A program made the position numbers and the translations under genes. From Punica granatum (taxonomy: Eukaryota > Streptophyta > Magnoliopsida > Myrtales > Lythraceae), in NCBI RefSeq assembly GCF_007655135.1, contig NC_045132.1, forward strand, positions 17,436,534 to 17,500,533: DNA of 64,000 bases. Direction: 5' to 3'. Positions within the stretch are counted from its first letter, which is position 1. Each line of letters opens with the position of its first letter. Positions 56,145 to 64,000 of the stretch are shown here, piece by piece. The notes under the pieces are model-generated. The model searched no databases, was not told where the DNA came from, and saw nothing but the letters and a program-made list of their open reading frames with translations.

Positions 56145-56512
56145 CATTGTTTGATTTTAGAGTAATTTTTTTTACTCTACTCTACTTTAACTCCATTTAT
56201 TTTTAATTCAACAACACAATTATTATTTTTTCACTTTTTTTTAATTTTTTTATCTTAATTATCATTCAATTCAATTTTGAATACTAAATTTTCTCAACTA
56301 TTCATTATTTTTTCCACAATTCAATAGTACAATCATTACTTTCTCTCAACTATTTATTAATTTTTTTTCATTTTTTTATAATTCAATAACACAATCATTA
56401 CTTTTTTTTATTTTCTCCATCCACCTTATTATTACAATCCAATTAAATATATATATATACATAGTTGGAATGGAGTTGAGTTTAACTCAACTCCATTTCC
56501 AAACAAAGCTAA
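56145..56512. repeat. T-rich MITE family copy, duplicate 2 only
   Basis: It begins 'cattgtttgattttagagta', then 'ctctactctactttaactcc', and ends 'gagtttaactcaactccatt' plus 'tccaaacaaag'. The tips (attgtttga / tttgtttgg in complement) are inverted repeats. It is missing at the corresponding point in duplicate 1 (51241-51262), so it inserted after the duplication. The target duplication is not resolved. Confidence 0.6.
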
Positions 56513-56516
56513 TTAC

Positions 56517-57142
56517 CTTGTAAAGAATAAATATGAAAATATCTCGATAATATTTTTCATAAACTGATAAGTTTCGTTGATAGTATAAAATAAATATGTA
56601 TCACCTCGTAATATGAATAATTTGAAAATTCTTACATTATGTTTATATTTTAATGTGAATTTAGGATCTAACGAACCAAATAAAGTGTATTAGTTGATCT
56701 CATGCTCATCTTCATTGAAGAGATATCTCTTAATCTCAATCCGCAGTACAAACCCACTGGAAATACCTAAGCATCCTAAAATCATAAATCCAAAACCATA
56801 AGAAGCCAAGGAGTGATGTAGAAGAGATATCTCTTAATCTCAATCCGCAGTACAAACCCACTGGAAATACCTAAGCATCCTAAAATCATAAATCCAAAAC
56901 CATAAGAAGCCAAGGACTGATCTAGTGGAAGCCATTGCTTCCCACCAGATGAGCATGAGATCAACTAATACACTTTATTTGGTTCGTTAGATCCTAAATT
57001 CACATTAAAATATAAACATAATGTAAGAATTTTCAAATTATTCATATTACGAGGTGATACATATTTATTTTATACTATCAATGAAACTTATCAGTTTACG
57101 AAAAATATTATCGAGATATTTTCATATTTATTCTTTACGAGG
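56517..57142. repeat. Inverted duplication with ~200-bp arms
   Basis: The left arm 56517-56710 and right arm 56948-57142 are reverse complements with only a few mismatches (for example gataagtttcgttgatag versus gataagtttcattgatag). The centre holds two direct copies of a 104-bp unit (56717-56820, 56821-56924; start gaagagatatctcttaatct), both inverted relative to their counterpart at 51870-51998 in duplicate 1. The order is X, Y', Y', X', produced by an inverted-repeat rearrangement at the join between duplicate 2 and DUF761 gene 3. Confidence 0.85.
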
Positions 57143-57305
57143 TAACGTAAGCCGTGTGTGGTCCTCCCCCGCCCAATTTCTAATTCTTAAAACTTTCCCA
57201 ACCAAAAAAAGAAAACAACAAAAAAACCTCAACTGCCTTCTCTGTCTTTTCCCCTTCCCTTCCCGCGTAGGCCTCGAAGCGCCTTCCACTTTCACTTCGC
57301 TTTGT

Positions 57306-57317
57306 GTATATATATAT
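57306..57317 (+). promoter_or_regulatory. TATA box of DUF761 gene 3
   Basis: 'tatatatatatg' lies about 105 bp before the ATG and is followed by a C/T-rich leader (cttcttcactcttctctcta), parallel to genes 1 and 2. Confidence 0.45.
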
Positions 57318-57421
57318 GTGAACTTCTTCACTCTTCTCTCTATCACTCACCCAACTCTCAAAAGCTTTCTAAGAGAAAACTACCTCTCCGGAACTTTTGT
57401 CTCCTCGCTTCCCGAGTCAGA

Positions 57422-57898
57422 ATGCCGAAGAAGAGCTCGAACGTAAGTCGCAAAGCGTGGAGACTCCTGCAGCTCACGCTTCTGTGGGCCCGGAAGGGCG
57501 GCCTCTTCCGGAGGCGCCTCATGGTGGACCTCCAGGTCATGCATAAATTCCTCAAGAACATCGCATGCGTCAGTAATCCTAGGAAAGACCAGATCGGGTA
57601 CGTGGGGGAGCTCGAGCTCTCGTTCGATAAGACCCCCGTGGTTTGTGTCAAGATGCACCGACCCGGCTCCATGCGGTTCCTCATGCCCTACATCCCCTGC
57701 ATCAACCCTCAGATCGACTTCGATTATGATTTCGATGGAGATGGTGTCGATGGATCCTATGATAGCGAGAGGAAGAGCTTCATTGAAGATGGAAGGCTTG
57801 AGTATGAGCAGAGCAACGAGGCAGAGGAGGGAGAAGGGATCGACCTCAGAGCCGAGGAGTTTATTGCCAAGTTCTATGAGCAGTTGAAGCTTCAGTGA
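57422..57898 (+). CDS. DUF761 protein, paralogue 3, stop ten codons early
   Basis: This intronless gene encodes 158 residues and starts MPKKSSNVSRKAWRLLQLTL. It has the same architecture as paralogues 1 and 2 (LSFDKTPV, RPGSMRFLMPYIPCINPQID, DYDFDGDGVDG) but is clearly more diverged. It has a shorter acidic linker and ends EEFIAKFYEQLKLQ followed by TGA. The next codons would continue in frame with QISYSQYNQ and a second TGA at the position where paralogues 1 and 2 stop. So one base change (Arg codon to TGA) has removed the last ten residues. The DUF761 core itself is intact, so the gene may still work. The 3' UTR keeps 'ttttgtagacattgagcctc' in common with the other two. Confidence 0.88.
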   Translation: MPKKSSNVSRKAWRLLQLTLLWARKGGLFRRRLMVDLQVMHKFLKNIACVSNPRKDQIGYVGELELSFDKTPVVCVKMHRPGSMRFLMPYIPCINPQIDFDYDFDGDGVDGSYDSERKSFIEDGRLEYEQSNEAEEGEGIDLRAEEFIAKFYEQLKLQ

Positions 57899-58363
57899 CA
57901 AATCTCGTACTCACAGTACAACCAATGACATCGTGACCGGCCATCCAAAAACCCAGTTAAAGACATCCAAGTTGTCTCATAGAAATCGATCCCTGCCCAA
58001 TCGATCCTTTTTGCCCTTCTCGCTGTACCATTTTGTAGACATTGAGCCTCTGCGGTACTCGTGTAAATACCGGAGAGTTCATATTGAAAAGAGTGTTTAC
58101 AGATGATATGTTTTGTGGTGAAGGCGTATGATGTGATGGACAATTCTTATCATTTTGGAAGAAAGAAATTGCATAAACCAGGTTTGGTTAAAAACCATCA
58201 TGTTCAAGACCACGTATAATGTTCATCTCACCTTTCTAGGAGAAACAAAATCGATCCGAAGTCGTGTGTACGAATACAAGGAGCCACGGATGGTTCATCT
58301 TCATCTCATTACCGAAAAACAGAAATATTGGATTCAGAAAATTAATAAACTTGTTCCTTCCTA
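57899..58363. other. Convergent 3' ends of DUF761 gene 3 and AIRS
   Basis: Holds the 3' UTR of DUF761 gene 3 (plus) and, toward 58363, the 3' UTR of the minus-strand AIRS gene. The two genes converge, about 465 bp apart. No further gene is seen. Confidence 0.5.
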
Positions 58364-61300
58364 CTAACAATAGCTTACTCCTTCCCCACTCACAACCTCT
58401 CCGATCCGATAAGCTATCGTTCCCTCATCACCGAGTGTCCGATGGGCTGCCTCGGGGCTAACTACCAGGACCATCCCGATGCCCATGTTGAATGTCCACC
58501 TCATCTCTGAATCTTCAATATTTCCCTCCTGAAAGGAAAACAAACTTCGAAATCATTGTGCAAAAAGATGAAAATGTAGTTCCTTCATCTAAATTTAGAT
58601 CAAGTTTTTTGCTTATTATAATTGGACTGGATTGGCGAAACAGAGTGTCAATGATCAGCAGGGTAAAGTTGGAAGTCTTTATGCTGTTCTTGGCAACCGA
58701 AGAAAATAGATATGAACCTGTTTACATGTAAGAACTGACCAGTTTAACAGATAACAAGCCTGACCCAGCCAGTTCACTGTGCACAGGAAAATATCAGTAT
58801 ATTTTAATTTCGATATAGTTCTTGTATTTTCCTCAAGATAACGTGATTATGAGCTGAACCCTCGTTTGGCAGTAACATTGTGTTAGGCCAGGTTTTGAGT
58901 CTATTCCCCAAGTTCCCATTCACTCAATTTCCTCACCACGAATTCTCATTAATGAATATCGTTTTCGTCTACATCACACAACTGTAATGTCTAAGATGAC
59001 TAAGAAGTGAGTTGGCTTCCTCTTACCTCTTGGATCCATTTGAACAGACTAGGAACTGGCCAAGAATCCGTATGAATAACAGCGCCAAGACCATCAGGGA
59101 ACACCCGAGGTATATTATCAGTAAAACCAGCACCCGTGATGTGGGCAATTCCTTTCACCCCTCCCTTGCTGATAAGGTCAAGAACCTAATTTTATGTGAA
59201 ACAACAATAAGATTTATCCATATAACGATGCTGTGAACTCTGCCATGAGGAAATTGAAAAGAGACAGAGGAAAGGGAGAACCTGCTTAACATATATAACA
59301 GTTGGCACCATGAGAGCCTCGCCTACTGTAACATCCTCACCTGGAAGCGGATCCCTCAATGAAAGATCGCTTTGAGCAATTACTCTGTAAAAATTCAAAA
59401 TAAATAAATAAATAAATAAATTTTATTTAAAAAAGAGAAGGGAAAAAAAAAATGGTTATGTTGACAGGGCCTTGTTTGGAGGGATTAGAGCGTCATATAC
59501 CTTCTTATGAGTGAGAAGCCATTCGAATGAACTCCGCTTGATGGCAAGCCAATAAGAATATCACCAGCTACAATGCTTTTTCCATCTATGACTGAACCTT
59601 TCTCCACACTGCCCACTGCAAATCCACTCAGATCATATTCGCCCTCTTTGTAGAAGTCGGGCATTTCTGCGGTCTAGAAGAAGAGTTGATTAAACACTCT
59701 CATGTGACTGAGAACCAAAAAAATCCAGTTAAAGCTCCTTCCTACCCTTAGGCTTTTTGCAATATTGAAATTGGTCTCTTTAATTTAGACTCAACCCCCG
59801 TCGCACGAAAAATGTCCACTGTTCCACAGTAGGCATGACAGTAAATTGTACTCGATTGTGTAGCGAATTACACTGGTCTGCTGGACATATATTGGCGAAC
59901 TTACTAAGTAGGTGACAAACAGAAGTTTGAAGATACCTCTCCTCCTAATAGGACACAGTCCGATCGTTGACACCCATCTGCTATGCCTTTTATTACCTGC
60001 GTAAACACAAAGATGGAGAAACTACCCTGAGAAAAAGCGCTCTGCATTACCTAGTATAAGATAGTACAAGATTGCCTTTTCTACTTTCTTGAGAAACATG
60101 TTACATAGAGCCAGAATGTGCTTGCTAGCACCTTTCTATTGATTTTGAGGTCTTCAAGAAAAGTACGAGAAGTTGTTCTCCCATCCTCAAAAACTAAAAG
60201 CACTAAAATTACTGTTGATATGACTCATACCTTTTCAGCAAGGTCAACATCAAGACGGCTCATTGCAAAGTAATCGAGGAAAAACAACGGTTTCGCTCCA
60301 GAAGTGACAATATCATTCACACTCATAGCAACCTAGAACAAAAAGGAGAATTACAAGTTAATAAGTTGAATAAGAGGGAAAGTAGAAGGCGTCAGGTATT
60401 TACCAGATCAATTCCAATAGTTTCGTGGATTCCCATCTCAAAAGCGAGTTTCAGTTTAGTCCCCACCCCATCTGTTCCGGCAACAAGGCAAGAATCCCCT
60501 GTCCATGAAAGACTTCGTGAGCAAATCGAAAGCTCAAATCACAAAATAAAGGTACTCTTTGGTCATGCTGCTACAAAGAATGGAACCAAGTCACCACACA
60601 TGAAAGAGAAAAATTCCAATTCTTTTATGTTGATCCCATTCAGCCTCATCGCCAATCTTCTGTTTCAAACACAATTTTACATTCTTATAGAACAAGAATG
60701 TGAGCCAAGCAATAACAAAATCTCACTTAGAAAGACAGCGTTACAGACAAAAAAAACAAATTGATTAAACAGATAATATACATTTACGAAGAATCTAAAA
60801 AATATATATTCTTCAATGCCCCAGGCTCCACACAGGTTTCAAGAAAACAACGGTTTTGAGACACACCGCGTCACAAGCATGAACAATTAATGGAGGCATC
60901 TCAGGACAGAACTTCCATAAAACAAAGACTCTTTCATGGGGTAATTCCATTTGGTAAAACTTCAATGCTTGCATACCGAGCCTGGGTTCATTCAGCAAAA
61001 GGATAGTTCATTCTGCCAGTAATTAGGACCTAGATCCCTTAATGCATTTCAACTTGAAACCTAATGGATTTCATTTGACAAAAGAATATCATATTCAAGC
61101 TGTAGATTCAACTAATAAGAATGCAAAAACAAAAGGCAGCACAATCTATATCCTCATTCCGACAATCTTTGAATGATTCATGATAAAAACATAATGGATA
61201 ACCAGATCATGGTAAAACCATACCAAAAGGAAAGAGTCCTCCAAAGCCTCCGATACCGGGAGCCATCTTATCAATCCTCTTGACAAGCTCGGATCCAGTA

Positions 61301-61569
61301 TCAATATCGACCCCGGATTTCTTATAGCTAAGACTCTCACAGTCTATCTCAGCTCTTACAACACCCAAATCATTAGAGAAACTCCTCGTCCACGCTTTAG
61401 ATTTTTTTCGGCGAGAATTTACGGATAGAAGCTGGAACTTCCTTTTATCGGATCTAAATGATGCTCCACAGGGACAGAGCAGGCAGAGCCAAGGTTTTTG
61501 AGGAGATGACTTGATTGAAACCGATAGACCTGTCGCTAACTCCGAATTTGTTCCGAAACTTGTAGTCAT
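58364..61569 (-). CDS. PUR5: AIR synthetase (phosphoribosylformylglycinamidine cyclo-ligase), organellar
   Basis: Eight exons on the minus strand: 61224-61569, 60404-60498, 60231-60332, 59937-59996, 59501-59673, 59282-59384, 59027-59185 and 58364-58528. All have GT-AG introns and sum to 1203 nt, 400 residues plus stop. The enzyme (PurM) converts formylglycinamidine ribonucleotide plus ATP to aminoimidazole ribonucleotide in de novo purine synthesis. The first ~80 residues are a Ser/Lys/Arg-rich transit peptide, so it works in plastids and possibly mitochondria. Family signatures follow in order: [17 protein letters not shown] (105-111), [44 protein letters not shown] across exons 4/5, [31 protein letters not shown], and a C-terminus [12 protein letters not shown]. 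All key segments are present and in frame, so the gene looks functional. An in-frame ATG 24 bp further upstream (61593) is an alternative start. Confidence 0.95.
59399..59417. repeat. (AAAT)n microsatellite in an AIRS intron
   Basis: Four to five AAAT units within the intron between exons 5 and 6, followed by an A-rich tract. Confidence 0.75.
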
Positions 61570-62082
61570 TCTACAATACAACCCAATACACAAAGAATGC
61601 TAAGAACTCAGACCATAGAAATCCGCTTTGAGGGAGAATATGCACTGTCACTGACAATGATAAATAACTACAAAAGTTCACCGTCAGAAATTCTCACAGT
61701 TCTATCAGAAAGCTAAAAGATTTACCCATTTCTTGCTTTTACCAAGGAAAAGCAGAACCACGAAGCACAAGCTCATAACAAAAGATACAGACTTCAGCAA
61801 CAGCTTTAGCACCAGTTGAACCTCAAAATCGATTATTTAGTCAATAAGAGGAGACTCTGCAGCATCGTTTCAACCTTTTATGGGGTCCATTTTTGAAACG
61901 AAAGCACACAGTCCGATGTTTCTTGATCAAGGTTTACCATTTTCAGGCAGCCCAAGATGCTAGATAGTGGGACCTCGAGAGCAGAAAATTACAGGCAAAC
62001 AGAGAACCTGTAAAGAAGATAGGAATTGGGCTGAAAAGCTTGCAATTGTCATTCAATTGATCGGTATGTATACAACTCAGAC
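61570..62082. other. AIRS 5' flank next to a copia relic
   Basis: Probable AIRS leader and promoter. The gene has only about 500 bp before retrotransposon sequence begins at 62083, so its promoter is compact or overlaps the relic. A copia 3' LTR should lie here if the element were complete, but no TG...CA borders are evident. Confidence 0.4.
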
Positions 62083-64000
62083 TTAATCAATAAAAGGAAA
62101 ATAAGAACTATGACTAAAATAGGCTATGCTAAATATGTACAGAAATTTATAGGAAAAACTTTCCATAATACTCCATAGAATGAGGATTCGAATTCCCAAC
62201 TTGCTGAGGAGAAAATGGAATTGATCACGCCCAAGTGCCTTAGTAAAAATGTCCGCTAATTGGAAGCGCGTGGACACATGGGATGGTGCGACAGCTCCAA
62301 AGTGTAGATGTTGCCTGACGAAATGGCAATCTATTTCAATGTGTTTAGTGCGCTCATGGAAAACTGGATTTGAGCCAATGTGGAGAGCCGCTTGATTATC
62401 ACAGAACAAGCGCATGGGACCAACATGGGAAACGCCAAGGGATTGGAGAAGAGAACGGAGCCATAAAAGTTCACTGATAGTTGCGGCCATGGCTCTATAT
62501 TTGGCTTCGGCTGAGGATTTGGAGACCGTCATCTGCTTCTTAATCTTCCAGGAGATGGGACTGCTGCCTAAGGTAATGAAATATCCAGTTAAAGATCGCC
62601 TAGTCATGGGACAACTAGCCCAATTTGCGTCACAATAAGCCGTCAAGGACAGAGATGTGGGTCGAAGAAATTTCCCTTGTCCTAGAGATTGCTTAAGATA
62701 GCGAAGTACTCGCATAGCAGCGTGCCAGTGATCTTGACGAGGATCTTGTAGAAATTGGGATAAAATGTGAACGGGATAAGCGAGTTCAAGCCTGGTTATT
62801 GTGAGATACAGTAGACGACCGATAAGACGACGATACAGTCCTGGATCGGGAATGGGGTCGCCACTGTCCTGAGATAACCGATGTTGTTGTTCCATAGGGT
62901 AGTAAGCAGGCCGAGAACCTAGCATACCGGCTTCAGTAAGAATATCTAGAGTATCCTTCCGTTGATTAAGAAAGAGGCCGGAATTGCTGCGACTAATTTC
63001 TATCCCAAGAAAATATGATAATGGACCAAGATCCTTAATACGGAAGTATCAGTGAAGATAATCCTTAAATTGAGCATAGGAAGGAGAATCATTAGTTACG
63101 AGGATCATGTCATCGACATATACGAGGGCAGCAAGAAATACACCGTCTTGAGAGAAGGTGAATAGAGAGTGGTCTGCCTCTGACTGCCGAAAATCGTAGT
63201 GGATGAGGGTCGTGGGAAATTTAGAGTACCAATTGCGGGAGGCTTGACGAAGGCCATATAAAGATTTCCTCAACCGGCAAACTGAGTCAGCAGTGTTTGA
63301 ACGAAAACCGGGAGGAAGGGACATGTAAACTTCTTCACCTAAGTCCCCGTGGAGAAAAGCATTGTTGACATCAAGTTGATGCATTTCCCATCCCTTAGCA
63401 ACAGCAATGGTCAGCAAACGGTCCGTTACTAGTTTGGCCACTGGAGCAAAAGTCTCATGGAAATCAATCCCTTCAATCTAGGTGAATCCTTTCGCCACGA
63501 GTCAAGCTTTATAACGCTCTATAGTACTATCCGCTAGTCTTTTAATTTTGAAAATCCATTTACAACCGATAGGTTTCTTACCAGGTGGAAATGATTGTAT
63601 GGCCCAAGTGCCGTTATCCTTAAGAGCACGAATTTCTTCCGCCATAGCAAGATGTCATCGTGGATCTTTAGCGGTTGCGGAGTAAGTCTTTGGCTCTGTG
63701 TCGGAATCAATGGCGGCAAGAAACGACAATTGTATCGCATCGATATCCGAATAAGTAAGATAGTGTTCAAGAGGATGAGATGTACCTGAAGAGTGTAATG
63801 GAGTGGATAATTTGGTGAGGGAGGGAGAGTCAGAACAACGAGCAGTATGAGAGACAAAATCATTGAGCCAAGCCGGTGTCCGAATAGTTCGTGGAGCCTT
63901 AGAACGAGCAATGCTCTGTGCTGGAAGCTCAGAAGAATTAGTCGGGGCAAAAATAGTTGTTGGGCTGGGCAGAAAAATAGCCGGATCGGAAGGAGGCGGG
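62083..64000 (-). mobile_element. Ty1/copia retrotransposon relic, runs off the window
   Basis: Minus strand, 3' portion of the pol gene. The RVT_2 domain lies at 63049-63441 and upstream (LDVNNAFLHGDLGEEVYMSL, SLYGLRQASRNWYSKF, ALVYVDDMILV with the YVDD active site). The RNase H domain is in 62083-62925 (YLTITRLELAYPV, YCDANWASC, SSAEAKYRAMA, LFCDNQAALHI, TKHIEIDCHFV, ADIFTKALG). In-frame stops interrupt it at about 63052, 63480 and 63509, and another lies near 63658, so it is inactive. Sequence between 63534 and 64000 continues the pol frame upstream of RVT_2 with stops. The 5' part is beyond the window and no 3' LTR is recognised on the low-coordinate side. Confidence 0.9.

Larger units (their letters stand above)
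52316..56716 (+). repeat. Segmental duplicate 2 carrying DUF761 gene 2
   Basis: Direct counterpart of 46129-52000. It lacks the SINE, composite element and 407-bp MITE of duplicate 1. It has its own hAT-like MITE (54411-55084) and T-rich MITE (56145-56512). Its right end runs into the inverted duplication at 56517-57142. Confidence 0.85.

Noticed and set aside
57380..57901. A full-length open frame antisense to DUF761 gene 3 (and shorter ones antisense to genes 1 and 2)
   Set aside because: Codon bias of GC-rich coding DNA often leaves the complement open. The antisense translation has no family resemblance, while the sense strand carries the DUF761 motif.
1..64000. CRISPR arrays, rRNA genes, operons, intact tRNA genes
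   Set aside because: None is seen. tRNA-like box A/box B matches belong to SINEs with A-tails and no cloverleaf; the sequence is plant nuclear DNA, not bacterial.

Overview
The window is nuclear DNA of a flowering plant, most likely a dicot. It is AT-rich and gene-poor, with plant-specific protein families (class B GATA factor, QALGGH zinc finger, DUF3511, DUF761), GT-AG introns of plant size, and many plant transposon relics. The species cannot be named from the sequence alone.

Left part (1-8.1 kb), minus-strand genes: a two-exon linker-histone-like gene (2161-2761), a two-exon gene of unknown function with an organelle-type presequence (3721-4695), and a two-exon GATA factor closest in finger and tail to GATA23 and the GATA15/16/17 group (7415-7810). 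From 8.1 to 32 kb there is mostly transposon-derived DNA: tRNA-derived SINEs, a solo LTR nested in a SINE, a family of ~330-bp T-rich MITEs, a foldback element at 30.4-31.1 kb and a poly(A)-tailed retroposed tract at 26.2-27.6 kb. Only one small gene candidate (22126-22425) and one micro-ORF (24581-24655) stand out there.

Middle part (32.5-44.2 kb): a single-C2H2 EAR-repressor gene of the ZFP5/ZFP6/GIS type (32606-33250), a dead 5'-truncated LINE on the minus strand (34.2-36.8 kb), a DUF3511 gene (37926-38258), a degenerate tandem block (39.1-40.4 kb), an LTR with primer-binding site (41.5-42.0 kb) and a ~185-bp tandem array (43.4-44.1 kb).

Right part (44.8-64 kb): a cluster of three DUF761 genes. 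The first two (46861-47379, 53010-53528) lie in direct ~6.2-kb segmental duplicates. The third (57422-57898) is more diverged and has a stop ten codons before the family end. The duplicates have different insertions, so each serves as the empty-site control for the other: a SINE, a 1.81-kb composite element and a 407-bp MITE in copy 1; an 8-bp-TSD hAT-like MITE and a T-rich MITE in copy 2. A ~200-bp-arm inverted duplication separates copy 2 from gene 3. An eight-exon gene for plastid/mitochondrial AIR synthetase (PurM, purine synthesis; 58364-61569, minus) follows. A stop-ridden Ty1/copia relic (62.08 kb to the window end, minus) lies upstream of it.

The most unusual object is the composite element at 48647-50456. 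Two 276-bp near-palindromes flank eight 156-bp repeats that are organised as a three-unit higher-order repeat, and an exact 9-bp target duplication bounds the whole. It therefore appears to have moved as one unit of the Mutator type.
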